From Asterella californica (Eukaryota > Streptophyta > Marchantiopsida > Marchantiales > Aytoniaceae), in NCBI GenBank assembly GCA_036924285.1, contig JAYKYS010000006.1, positions 25,828,001 through 25,892,000 on the forward strand: a stretch of DNA of 64,000 nt, read 5' to 3'. A program made the translations under genes and the position numbers. The notes below the pieces were generated by a model. That model was not told the DNA's origin. It saw only the letters and a list, made by a program, of their open reading frames with translations, and did no database searches. The stretch's first letter is position 1; every line of letters starts with the position of its first letter. Shown in pieces: positions 21,329 to 33,316 of this stretch.

Positions 21329-23552
21329 TTAGTGGTAAACTTGCATATTATTGAGTTGCGCTCGTATGTAGAACCGCATCTTAGCAGGCGTTATGGCCCG
21401 TTGAAGAAAAGCCACCATGGCAATATGCGTCGAGGAATCTACAGTAGAACAATTAGTATTTAGTGCAGACATCACACATCTATTTATCAAACGAGTTATC
21501 ATTTCCAAGAGAAGTAAACTTACTCTTCTTGTAATACTTGTCAAGTGTTGGCCGGTTCAAGTTGTAACCATCGCAGCAAGACCTTTGTGTTCTTGTCAGT
21601 CGTTGCAAGATGAGACAAGATAAATGGTCTCCAGTCCAATGGTTTGCTGCATTCCTAATGTCTAAACACAAGGTAGAGCAATCGTCCTCCTCTTGAGCAT
21701 AACGACCATCAGGTCCTACGGTTCTTCGCGCATTCAGTTGACAACAAGTGTAAATCCAACCCTTCAGCTTGTTAGCAATGCCATGCTCAGATAGCTCCGG
21801 ATACATCAAATGTCGAGATTGCATCGAGCCTCCCTCCTCTAGATGCTTAAGTTGTGCCACTCGCTGAACTAACACAGGCTTCTTATCAACTATTGGAGCT
21901 CCTTGAAGACGAAGTCAAGTTACCAAATGCCGCTTGGTCAAGAGCTCCAAGTCAGCAATCACTTCGACGTCCTCCACACTGCCAGGGGCCGCTTTTTGAT
22001 CTATAGGTCCACCAAAAAGTTCTTGACCACATTCTTACACTTGTGCCATAAATCCTTTTGAGACACAATTTCGTGAAGAAGTAATATGACATCCACAGAG
22101 GATTTATCGTCGTGTACTACCTCGTCAGACACGATGTCACGAGCGATCAACTGCTGAATACCGATCCCAAACGCACAATCCTCTATAAGCCACGAGTTGT
22201 TGCCGGTCTCAACACGTGTCATGTTCACCATCTCAATGACACGTCCATCATGAGTAGCAATGAATGCACATGTGCCGTTGTACTCATTTCTCGTAGAATC
22301 ATATTGCAGATTAGCATACACGACAAAATTACCTAGCATATGACAAAGATAAGCACCAAATGTAGTAATTCACCGTGTCCAAAAATACATAAAATATCTC
22401 TCTAAACATACAAACAATAAATAATACAGCTAAGGTTGCATGAAATCAAACAATTCACCAAGTGAAAAAGAGGATTTAACTCTCAAAGTCAACAATAAAT
22501 AAAAGAACTAGATGTGTTTTTACCTCCAGAAGGTAACTCATTCAAGTCGGAAAAGTGTCTCCTCATCACTTCACTTTGCACTTCATCCTTCAGTCTTGTC
22601 CATTGGTCCAACGTCACCTCCACCCATCCAATCTCACGATGTTTTTCACTCTGGAAATAAAAGAAATGGGTCCTCGACAATGGAGCCAACCCTCCCTCCT
22701 GTACACCGAGTCTAATTGGAAAAATCCTAAACCGACACATAGTGCTGCACTATAAAGCCTATGAGTGATGTCAGGGACATGATTGTACATCTCCATCTCT
22801 GTTGATCTCCAACCGTAGGTGCGACGATATGGACAGATAAGCTTTAGAGACCAGCTCCATGGATGGACGAGATTATGGGAGGTAGAAAAAGTGCTCGCAC
22901 CCATGGTGAAGATATTTCACTCTAAAAAGATGGAAGAGCTCTCTTAGCCATTTCATTCCATATACGGTTTTGTGTCACAAACGTATATGGAGAGCGGATC
23001 AACTTCAACTCCTACTACACTTTCATCATCTATCTCCACGGTCCCAGTGATCGACACTGAAGGCACTTGCGAGTCAACTACTTGATCAGCTAGTGTCAGC
23101 AGGCTCCTTCCATCCTAAACAACAATAATGAGAATAATTAACATAATATTTTGAAAATAATTCAGACAAATATGCACGCAAAGTGAAAAATAATGTACTT
23201 GAGTAAAAGTCGAATGGACGCTAAGAGCGTGTAAGACTAACGGATCAGCGTCGAATTCTCCATCGTCCGTCTTTGCAACATCTACCTCTAGAACACCCTC
23301 CTCTGGAATTACATCTGGATCTGTGGGTATCACTTCAGCCTTCTTGATCATTTGATCTCTTCTGACATCAACGGTGGAGAAAAGAAACCAAAACACTGTA
23401 ACGTGCCCGGCTGTAGGTCCTAACAGTCTCATCAACTAAACATAATGTGGAAGTAAACTTTTTAGGACCCTTACCATACTCGTAGGCACCTCCGGACATC
23501 CTCTAGGTGCATGACAGTCTCTGTGACGTCTAGGATGAACCCGTGGTGGCAT
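21329..23552 (-). pseudogene. Decayed intron-containing DDE transposase, Kolobok-like
   Basis: Reads on the minus strand in several exon-like blocks. A first exon (23,552-23,475, MPPRVHPRRHRDCHAPRGCP) ends at a GTAAGG donor; a second (23,435-23,199) runs from a TTTAG acceptor to a GTACAT donor, both in phase. The core block (22,339-22,001) has LQYDSTRNEYNGTCAFIATH, then WLIEDCAFGIG, VVHDDKSS and DLWHKCKNVVKN. This is the order I know from Kolobok-type enzymes: ..YDS..; ..LVTDRH..; ..DxWHxxKxxxK. The next block (21,875-21,480) has IANKLKGWIYTCCQLN and AANHWTGDHLSC, and 21,544-21,329 has SSTHIAMVAFL...YIRAQL, the usual place of the third acidic residue. Stops and frame changes between blocks show it is dead. 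Confidence 0.6.
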
Positions 23553-24947
23553 GATAGCAATAAATGTAAAGTCCGGTAGTAATCAGTCCTATCCGTCTGG
23601 AGGTCCAACTAAGTATTTGTAAGTGAACAATACAAATTCAAAGATGACCAAAATTCTACTGAGCTTAGAAGAAAAAATCAAAACTATAACCCTAATAAAC
23701 ACAAGGCAAAAAGTCTCAAAAAATAAACTTTGTGCTAAGTTGCAAAAAACGGGAGATAGAAAGGAGGCTAAAAGACCCAAAGGAAGAGAGAAAAGAGGCG
23801 AGACTCAAAAAAAGGAAAAGAGGCAAGAAAGGAGACGAGACCCTAGAAAGGAGGGGAGATCCAAAGCTCTCCCCCTCCAAGCTGGAGGAGACCAAGCTCC
23901 TGTCAGCACCGAATTCTGGCTGACAGGAGCTTTGGATTGGCCGGCTCCAACTCCTGAGGTCCGCACGTTAGGAGTGGCTGCCGTCGGTAATTCTATCTGG
24001 CGGCTACCTCACTTCGCAAGACGGGGGACAAGCCGCCCGTCTGGTGCCCCTGAGTTCAGGTTCATGTTCTCAGAAATTTTCATTTTTCCTTTTCTGTTCT
24101 TCTGCTTTTCTGCTTGCCTCTTCTAACGTGCAAGTATTTTGTAGGAGAACTTTCCAAATTCAAAAAATAGGAATATTCTCTTTGATTGACTGAGATCGAT
24201 TTTAACTTTGATCAAACGTTGCTGAGCCGTTAGATATCGGTTGGAGCTCATCAAAGACTCATATTGTAGGTCTTGAACTACGCTTTCATTCAAGGGGTAG
24301 ATGAGTCGTTTTAGTTGAAAACTGATTACAAACCAACCTTGTGCAGTTCTGGTGGGCTATCCCGTCTTCACTAAACTCGTTTAGTTCGCGACTAAACTGA
24401 TTAGCGGTGGGATATCTCACCGTTTAAGTACCGCCCCTTGTGGTTTAATAGCAGAACGAATCAGACTACGGGCACATATTTAATATAACCCTCAAATCCC
24501 AGAGAGCTCAACGAAGTACGCTGTAAGTAGCAATGGAGTGTGTGAATGTGCGCTGACTTTAAAAATCAAGTTAGTGACCTTTTATAACCAAGGGACGGAT
24601 CAACAGACATGCATGACACAGGGTACATTGTCGGAGATGGTACTCCTTGATATACAAGTAATCTAGAACACAAGAGAGTATATATGTAGTGCATATCAAT
24701 CTATGTGTATAGTAAAGCAGCAGGAGCACATGAATAGCAGAAGAGAGCCGGGGGTGACAGCAAACCAGCCAACCATTCGGTGGTGCCATATGAGACAGTG
24801 TCAATTTGGAATCTGCTCTTTCAGATGTAGCAGATATCCAGACCTAGACTTCAAACATATTCACTGCTATCAGAATCGTCATAAAGCTACTACAATACCA
24901 GGACAGCAATACCTTGTTGACACACATATGGATACTCAAACAATCGA

Positions 24948-25078
24948 ACAGTGAAAAAGCAAAAAATACTCGAACTGCGTGCACTACTGATACTACAAGC
25001 GAGAATAATCCAATAGTGAAAAAGTAGAAGGTACCAGGAACTGCATGCACTGCCGAGACTACAAGCTAGTGCAGTTAT
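24948..25078. repeat. Tandem duplication, 65-bp unit
   Basis: GTGAAAAAG occurs at 24,951 and 25,016, followed in both by GAACTGC(A/G)TGCACT and GACTACAAGC-like blocks. Confidence 0.75.
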
Positions 25079-25331
25079 ATGCGGCAATGGGAGCAGTGAT
25101 ATTATTCGACAAATATGTTCTGGGAGCGGTGTGTGGAAATCACATGATAAAAGTTCCCGCAGTCAAGCGTACACAATATCGACTTTATTCATTTCACTGA
25201 TAAAATCTCAAGACTTTTCCTGATTGACGATTCCTCGGTCTCATAAACTTCCATAGAACGTCATCTTTGTCATCAGTCATAAAAGTCATAGAACCTATTA
25301 GATGACAAAATCTCACGGATGTTCTTCAAAA

Positions 25332-25529
25332 CTCCTTCTAGGTTGTGGAAACAAAGTTCTACTACAAAAGAAATCCACAAAGATATTGTTTGTTGGTGCC
25401 GACTACTCATCTTTAGGCAGTTTGTAGACTCTCCTTCTAGGTTGTGGAAACAAAATTCTTAATAAAAGCAATCCACGACGATATTGTTTTTTGGTGCCGA
25501 CTACTCATGTTTAAACAATTTGTAGACTC
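25332..25529. repeat. Tandem duplication, 99-bp unit
   Basis: CTCCTTCTAGGTTGTGGAAA begins at 25,332 and at 25,431. Both units contain TGGTGCCGACTACTCAT. The array directly adjoins repeat D. Confidence 0.85.
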
Positions 25530-26104
25530 TCCAAACAGCTTCTCCCATATCGGCTCAAGGACAGTAAACGAAGAAAGGAGATGGGTTCTAGAGGAAGAAA
25601 GGAGGAAGAATCATGCCGCAATGTCTATAACTTCAAAATCTTTTACTCACCACATCACATCTTGCATCACGAACACGCATATATGTCAACTTCCAACATA
25701 GCTGGAGTTCATGAGCTCATCCGATCCCCAAGAAAGCTAGAGAGCGCATCACATTAATCTTTACATGAGAGCCCAAAGAGCTAAATGAACTCCAGTTGTG
25801 TAGAAAGCCAAGAAACATATTTTCTTCCTAAGCCAATGTTGAAGTGCACACGATAAGAAGTGCGGGTAAACGATCCTTCCGTCTCAAAGTATATCTCGTT
25901 GAAGCACTAGAGCAAAATGTCTTCCAATAGCATTCGCGTTCCGGGTAAGCGAGTAGAAAGCACGTAAACTAAAACTACACCAAGCAGGATAGACTGGAGA
26001 ATGAGAAGCTTTGCAGACCCAGAGATCTTAAATACGAGATGATATGTCCATAAGATAACCTCGTCTAGCGGCTCTACTGCCACTCTAGTTCGCTCATCGG
26101 TCGT
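25530..26104 (-). repeat. Repeat D, copy 1, first part
   Basis: Matches 46,575-47,155 almost base for base in blocks (TGGGTTCTAGAGGAAGA, GTATATCTCG, CACCAAGCAGGATAGACTGG). It contains the minus-strand frame at 25,907-26,110 (PLDEVILWTYHLVFKISGSA...LLGVVLVYVL), the D-family protein with one hydrophobic helix. The repeat is cut at 26,104 by the gypsy element and resumes at 30,397. Confidence 0.85.
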
Positions 26105-26746
26105 TGTCATGTCATGGATCCGTTCCTACTTGAAAATCTATTTTTGATATTTATCATTATCTCCAAAGACGCTTATAAGACTAAAAATGAGCTTTTTTAC
26201 ACAACTCAAGATCTTCACTTTCATTACATCAACTAGTAGAGCTCGTTTTCAGCTTTCCATGGGCACTTCATCTACTTCATTTGGACGCCTAATGGTGAAG
26301 TTACGAGGTTCGCAAGATGAGAAAATCAAGTTAGGCTCTAGCTTACTATTGCTGACGGGGTATTTGCGGTTCCTGACACTATACTAAGGACGTAGGGGGT
26401 CTGCTTGTTCATTATCTGTGAAAACCTTCACATTTGCGACTGACATAATGGGATAGCTTAAGGGGTTAGCTTGTTTCTATGACTTGAAGGTATGGGGTGG
26501 AAATTTTTGTGTGTTGGAACTTGGAAGAGGAGATCAACAATCATGAATGAGGATGAAGATGGATATGGTTGTTTGAGAGGGTGCTGCGGACCTAGGATGA
26601 AAGATATGTAGAAGGTTTGAGACCATGGGAGGAAGAGATGAGCTATGATTATGGAGGGATGAATGGATCAGAAGAGATACTTGGGGTGCAATCAAGCCTT
26701 CACTTTGTTTTTGCGATAAGAGCAAAGGAATCAATAAAAGAAGGCT

Positions 26747-28140
26747 ATGAGGACGAAAGTACTTCGAAGAATGATCGACAAGCTCGATCTTTTTTATGAG
26801 AGAGACATCTCAACGTACTTGAGATGTTACAAGATGGAGATGGATTTGGATCAGATATCAGAGAAGGAGATGATCGAGACATTCGAACTCGTTGTGGTGT
26901 TTGAGAGAAGAGAACATGTGAAGGGTCTCGTGAAACATTTTGGGAGGGATTGGGATACATTTTCACATGCACTGATGGAAGAATATTTTTGAGAAACTCA
27001 GATCGAGTAACCAAGAAATCATTTTTGGAATGGGTCAACTGACCTAACAAGGATTTACAGCTTACAGAGTTGTTAAAGGAGTTTAAGAGATAATTCTCTC
27101 AACCATCTCGGGTGGAGAAGCTAACCTTGGAGACCTACAAGACGGCTATCTCTTCAAGTTGCAGATGAACCATAGCAAGAACAGTTGGAATTACTTTTGG
27201 AGGATGGAGAGGAAGAAGGGTTGACAAGGAATTTGGAGGTTGTGCATGAAGCGGTTGAGCTTCTTGTCAAACGAAGACATACAAGAGAAAAGGTTACAAG
27301 GTTGACACCTGTATCTTTGACTACCACATCATTTTGGATAATTTCTAAAGTTCAACCTCCAGTTGTGATTGTAGAAGAGAAAGATCCAACCATCGAGGAC
27401 CTACGGTAGAAGATGCAAGATCTACAAGCCAAGGTAACGGAGTTGGAGGATAAGAGATCATCGACTAAGACGGAACTTGTACCCAAACTAGTTTGGATAC
27501 AACAGTGTATGTGGTGTGATGATACTGATCATCAATGAGATGATTGCATCGACTTTGCAGAGTCTTTGCGGCGAGAGATTATTTCTTGAGGGGATGAAAA
27601 TGTTAGTAAAGGAGAGATGAAGAAGTTGGTGGATGATTACTTTGCAGCACATGCAGTTGTAGCTATCGAAGCTACAAACTATGATGCTAAGACGGAGGAG
27701 ATTGAGCATGATCTCCATAAGAATGATTTGGATGACCACGTGGATCCAAGCGAGCTCAAGTTGGATATTGCATCCATGATGCAGAGCGAGAAGAAAGGAC
27801 AAGAAGAGACTTCTTCAGAGAAGCAAGCTCGAGAGGATAAGGTTCAACATGAATTGTAATGGAGGAAGATCCTTCACAACCAGAGGAGAAGGTAGAGGTG
27901 CAGATAGTGGATATGGGTGATCTGGTTGCATGCAAACAACAACCAGATACTGGGATGATGACAAGTGTGAAGAGAGTTTGGAAGGAGCACATTCGAGATG
28001 TGAAGGTTGGATTCATATCATGTGAGGTCTTAGGTGCTACTACGAGAGAAGTCCGTGAATCATTGTTGACATCATCAAGGACGAGCGATATGCTGAGGAT
28101 GAAGGAGAGTGTACAGATGCTCTCGAGACTACGGCTATAG
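26747..28140 (+). pseudogene. gag remnant of the gypsy element
   Basis: Fragments in several frames. 26,747-26,992 has YERDISTYLRCYKMEMDL and EMIETFELVV, matching gag at 59,651 and 63,496. 27,185-27,409 matches the Pro/Val-rich linker region of the copy at 60,030-60,374. About 27,508-27,550 encodes a zinc knuckle CMWCDDTDHQ-stop-DDC (CX2CX4HX4C) with a stop inside. 27,617-27,859 begins MKKLVDDYFAAH as at 60,548. Multiple stops and frameshifts are present. Confidence 0.75.
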
Positions 28141-28766
28141 GATGATGAGTAAGGATGGCTTACAGAGGAGAAGTCAATTCTGAAGGTGATTAGGGTTTGG
28201 AGGATGATGCTTGGGAGGTTGTAAAGATTTTCAGAAAAAGACAAAGGAGGATGATGTTTGACAAAGATATCATTGTACGACGACACAATGATGATTGCGG
28301 TTGAGGATTTTAGTTGCAGCAATGTGATTTTCTTTTTTCCAGAAAAAAGAAGAAAAGAAGAGATGGATACGAAGCATGACATGTACAAGTTTGAGGTTGA
28401 AGGTGACAATCAAAGTGTAGGGTAATAATTGGGATGGCAAGTTATGTCTACTACGACATTTGGATCACAAACCTTGACGGTGAGGTTAAACTAGATGGAT
28501 CGGAGATATTTTTGAGATATGATGGTTTATTGCTTCTATGTCTTCGAACTCATATTGAAAGATGTGTAGATCTAGATGGGGTGACTGGATGAGAGCTTGA
28601 AGATGCGATGAGCATGGATCTACAAAACATCATGCTAGGGTTGCAACTTCAAGATGATGGGTTGCAAACTTGTGAATGAGGTGGACTAAGAGATTGGGAG
28701 TAGGATGACAAGACAGTGACAAACTTTGGTGCATACCGGAGGATGCACATGTTTAGAGGAGGTGGA

Positions 28767-30392
28767 TGTCGTGTCGTGGACCGGCTATTATCTGAAAATC
28801 TATTTTTGATATTTATCATTATCGCTCCAAAGACGCTTATAGGATTAAAAATGAGCTTTTTTACACAATTCTAGATCTTCACTTTCGTTACATCAACTAG
28901 TAGAGCTCGTTGTAACCTTCCATGGGCACTTCATCTATTTCATTTGGACGTTTAGTGGTGAAGTTACGAGGTTCTGAAGATGAGAAAATCAAGCTAGACT
29001 CTAGCTTACTATTGTTTATTGGGTATTTGCAGTTCCTGACGCTATACTAAGGACGTAAGGGGGAAGCTTAAAGGACTAGCTTGTTTCTATGATCTGTCGA
29101 TGGACGTTTGAGGAATTGAGAGGTCTAGTGCATGCACATAAGGTGTCATTGGATTCAGATCTGTGCAGGATACGCATTAGTTAAGATGGTTCCTCAAGAG
29201 ACGGATCAGAGAGTGTGTTTTGAGAAAAATTGAGACGCAGGGAAAAGTTTGGAGTGCTTCAGTGATCTGCGAAGGAGTCTGGACCATTCTGGAGTCCAAA
29301 CTTGCTGTCCTTGGATCCATCAAGATCAGAACGCCGAGTTCTTCAGGAAATTGAAGACAATATGAAGTTTCATTAGATGATTTGAGAGTTTTGGGTGAAA
29401 TTGACTCGCAGGGAGCGCTTACGTTAATTTTTCGTTGTCTACGACCTGAGGTTAGGTTATTCTTCGCGATCAATGAGCCAAGTTCTTTGTTTTTTATGCC
29501 TACGCTATCAGGGAGTCTCCACCTACGCCTAGGAGAAGACTGCATGTGGATTGGATTGTTGATTTGGGTGTGGTGAGCGAGTTTGAGCTGCAGGGAGTCG
29601 ATTTACGTCAATTTTTTCTTCTTGTGATCGGATTTCTTGCGTGGTTTTGTGAGGGGAACTCCAAACAACTTGTTTAGAGTCTCGTTGGGTTCAGCTTGGC
29701 TATATCTACTTACCAGAGAAGACGGATCTCACACCAAGCGATTCATTTGGACGGTGTATGTTATTCTAAGCCGTAGGAAGGAGTTTTTGAAAGTTTGATC
29801 ACCTATGATAAGAAATCGATGATATCTGGACTATCGAGAGTCAGATTTGGGAGTTCTTGAGGCTAGCGGAGTCATGAAGGAAGGTCCTATCGACATCTGA
29901 GGACGCTTTGATGAAAGAAGAAATTTTCTAGATAAACTTTTTTGGTTCATTCTCTATGATTTTTGTTCTTTTGAGTTCGTTAGAGTTCTAGTTGGTTATG
30001 GACATCTTGTGGTAGCTAGCTTTAGCTAAGGGCTTGTACATGGACGTTGTTTGGACTTGTCTGAATTGTGTGATGTTGGTGTAGCTCTTGTTGTTAGCAA
30101 ATGAATGTTTTTCTTGCTTTGAGCTATGCTTCGATAGTTTTAGGTCTGGGTTGAGATTCAGTGACTCGTTTTTAAAGGGTTTGATGTAGATTACAGATCG
30201 CTCCAGTCTGTTTTTTAGTTTTATGTTCTTAGGGAAAAAGAACCGGCAGTGTATATAAATTGAGATGTATATATTGCGACGCTCGTTCCCGTGCTTGTCT
30301 CTCTCTTTCTTGTCTTTCTTCAATAGACGATATCTCCACAGCTAGGAACTTCGCTTTTCCTAGACAACATTCACGCAAAATCTGATACGACA
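28767..30392 (+). repeat. 3' LTR of the gypsy element (1,626 bp)
   Basis: Starts TGTCGTGTCGTGG and ends ACGACA. Its first 1.1 kb aligns with 58,540-59,640. A TATA box (TATATAAA, 30,252-30,259) followed by about 130 bp gives a plausible U3/R boundary. The last 450 bp is missing from the LTR at 58,073. Confidence 0.8.
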
Positions 30393-30396
30393 TCAT

Positions 30397-31193
30397 TTCA
30401 AGATCTGTAAAACTTGAATCATCCGTGCATGCTTTAGGTTCAGGTGCATGCATGAGCGCCTGACTGATTTTATTTAACTGGGTCTGCACAGGTCGAAGCT
30501 TAAATGAAGATGTCTATGTGAGGTGTGAGTTTGTGGTATGCATTCCCGATTCACGTTATTCACTCCTTCATCATCATGCTACAATATCACGATAGTTGTA
30601 CTGGGAATTGGAATAAGAAAAAGTGCATTATGCCGCTCAAGAGACGAGTTGATAGAAGTTCTTTACAGTAATGATCAGGTGAAGTTTTGAAAATACATAA
30701 CGGGTTTCGCAGTTTTGAACTTTGCAGCCTCATAGTTGTTAATCCGTTATACAAGAGTCCGTTGATCGGAAAGTAAAAAGAACACTATAAATTACTCTGT
30801 CGATTAGAGAGCTTTACGTTCTTTTCAGCCTTAGTATTTTTAAAGAGAAAGAAGCATTGACAGCAAACATTGAATGGTGAGAGACTGAGTGAGAGAGTGG
30901 CGAACATCCGGATGAAGTTACTATATTAGTTCGAGGACTTGAGACTGAAGAACTTGAGGGATGCATTATGAGAAAGTGAGGGATGCATTATGTCATGTCC
31001 AGTTCTGATTTATTGACGGTTTGGAGAAGACTGCGAAGATTTTGAGATTTCAGAAGCGCGAGAGAGAACTTGACGGATAGTATCTTGTTGTACAGAGTTC
31101 TGTTTTATTCACAGTTCAGAGAGAGTAAAGGATTTGGAAGATCATGGGAAGCAATAAGAGAGAGACATATAAGAGATTTGTAGACAGTGAACT
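30397..31193 (-). repeat. Repeat D, copy 1, second part
   Basis: Resumes repeat D after the gypsy insertion (TTCAAGATCTGTAAAACTTG, as at 47,157). It matches 47,205-47,690 through the block TACAGAGTTCTGTTTTATTC and ends at GTGAACT. The minus strand carries the start of the D protein (AFADDS/ACTDDSSFTDLE motif near 30,400-30,430). Confidence 0.8.
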
Positions 31194-33316
31194 GTAGTGA
31201 CGCAGGATTACTCCTTTTGCCCATTTAGTATACAAGATATTGTTCCCACAGAAGATTTACATAAGTAACGCTGCTCTAAGTTCTAAGATCTGTTCAAAAA
31301 CACAAACACACGGGTTTTGCCTAGGAATCCCGTCTTCTCACAAAACCACGTGTCTTCCAGGTACGCCAAAATATACTCTGGATCTAAATAAACAACTAAT
31401 AACTAAAATATCACACAACTATTCACAGAGAAGCTCGGGAAGACGATCTTCTTGCTTCTAGGTTGCTTCTTCCGGTCTCGGTACCGTCTTCCCGAAGCGA
31501 TTCTCGTCTTCTGGGGGTTCAGCTCGTCTTCTCACACCTCCAGAAGAATGTCCTGCTTCGCAGAAGTCGACTAGCACGGCTGTTACACCTTACTCTCGCA
31601 CTCACGTTCCAACGGGTTAGATTAATCACAGGGTGTATGCCCCCTGTAGCCTTCTCAGGCTTCTACCTACGGAAATGATCTTCCTGCAACACTACAACGA
31701 CATTCACCTTCACGGAAGCTCAATAGAAATCTCAGAAGCTCACTAGAAGAAGGTAAGAAGATGAGGAAGATGGGAGAAGATGGGGAAGAAGAGAAAATCC
31801 AAACAAGAGGAAAACAAGATAAAAAGGAGAAATTAAGATTCCGACAGGCTTCTAGTTCGGATCTTGACTAACAAGCCATCCCTGCTTGTAATAGTTTGGG
31901 GAGGAAGACAACAAACATGTGTATAGTTGCATCGTCTTCTTCTTGAGGATGTCGTCTTTTGCTATGGGAAGAAGGCTTCTTTTTTCTTCACTTCGCTGCT
32001 CTGACTACTATGTCTTCTGAGATCCCTTACCCATAAGACCGTCCGTACGCAGATCCTAAGTGCTCCACTAGACGAGTCAAGCTACAATGCCACACCTGTT
32101 GACGGTCACCGCCACTCAAGAAGAACACTTCTCATGCACAATTGGGAGCGAATTCAAGGAAACCCACCACTCAGAAGACATGAACAAAGCTTCTGCACTC
32201 AAATCAACAATCCATTCCCCGAGAAGAAGTCACATTGGCATTGGGAAGCTCACTCCCTCTACTTCCTGCTCCTACTCCTCGACACATCAGTCTAGACAAC
32301 AGGACTGCACGAGGATGCCGTTCCCTGTTCCTAAACTGTCCACTACCTCTATCTACATCCTCGAACCACTGCTGGTAACAAGCATGCAGACCCCTCCTGT
32401 GTATTCCCAGACTATTCGTATATTTCCAACAACGGGTGTAGTGTACATTATATTGTCTATCATGTGCCGGTGTGTGCTCTCTGTCTGCACCGTCAAATCG
32501 ATGTGTGTGTGTGCAGAGCCTACAGAGAACCTACAGAACCCTTATTTCTTACTTTTCGATCCTACTTATGTCGCTGCCATGAGAACCAGAGGGAACGACC
32601 ACCAAGGAGAGAGAGGCGCTGACAGGAGGTTGCCACCCAACATGCAAGCGGTTCCCCTTCCTAATTAGCCATCCACTTTGTTGCTCCTACGCTACCTAGC
32701 TGCCACATGGTATCCTAACTAATTTTACACTGGAAACTGCCACCCTTAAGATAGCATGTTTGTTCCTACTAAATCTGGAATTGTCAACCTTCGGTTACTA
32801 GTTACTCTGATTGCTCCGTGACAATCTCTACCTGATCTGCTCATATCGGAGCTACTAGCTCGGCTTCTGATGGACTGGGAAGCCCTGCGCTTACCTCGAG
32901 TGTCACTGAGGTAGCTTCCCTCTCATCGCTCTTCGTTGGCCTTGCTGTTGCTGCTGCTGCGTCTTCCTCGGCTTCGGCTTCGGAAGACAGAAGCGTCTTC
33001 TGGGAAGTTGGGTCGAGTATTGCTTCCTCCATCTTCTGAGGCACTGGTGCGGGACTACGGACCATGGCGACCTCATAGGGGTCCGGGGAAGTCGCTTCCT
33101 CCACGCGGAATACCTGGGAAGACGGTTCGTCTTCCTGTCTTCCGGGGCGTCTTCCGAAGTCTTCTCGGCTTCCAACGCTGTCACTACCAAGTGCACAACG
33201 AGGTCGAACTCCTCCTTCTCCATTCCAGATCCAGTCGATGGTGCTGGAGCTTGGGAAGATGCAGTTGCAGGTGTCGGAAGCGAGGGAAGACCATAGAGTG
33301 TCTTCACTCTCTCTGT

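Larger units (their letters stand above)
23553..25529. other. Intergenic; purine-rich tract, small inverted repeat, two tandem duplications
   Basis: A purine-rich tract at 23,740-23,860 gives a long but low-complexity frame that I do not accept as a gene. AGCTCCTGTCAG...CTGACAGGAGCT at 23,893-23,932 is a perfect hairpin. 24,360-24,420 (ACTAAACTCGTTTAGTTCGCGACTAAAC) looks like fragments of a MITE. Nothing else is supported. Confidence 0.5.
26105..30392 (+). mobile_element. Ty3/gypsy retrotransposon, internally deleted, flanked by target duplication
   Basis: Both LTRs begin TGTC(A/G)TGTC(A/G)TGGA. The 5' LTR (26,105 to about 26,486) is truncated; the 3' LTR (28,767-30,392) is full length and ends in ACGACA. 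Target duplication: TCGT at 26,101-26,104 and TCAT at 30,393-30,396, a CpG transition apart. The expected empty site is seen in repeat D near 57,905 (minus) and 47,155. A polypurine tract, GAGGAGGTGGA, precedes the 3' LTR. The interior keeps only gag-like fragments; protease, RT and integrase are absent. Confidence 0.82.

Noticed and set aside
23623..24126. 167-codon frame
   Set aside because: First half is a translated purine run (Lys/Arg/Glu); no partner copy or motif.
32087..32668. 193-codon plus-strand frame
   Set aside because: Low-complexity and without conserved blocks; lies in the trailer of the copy-2 element.
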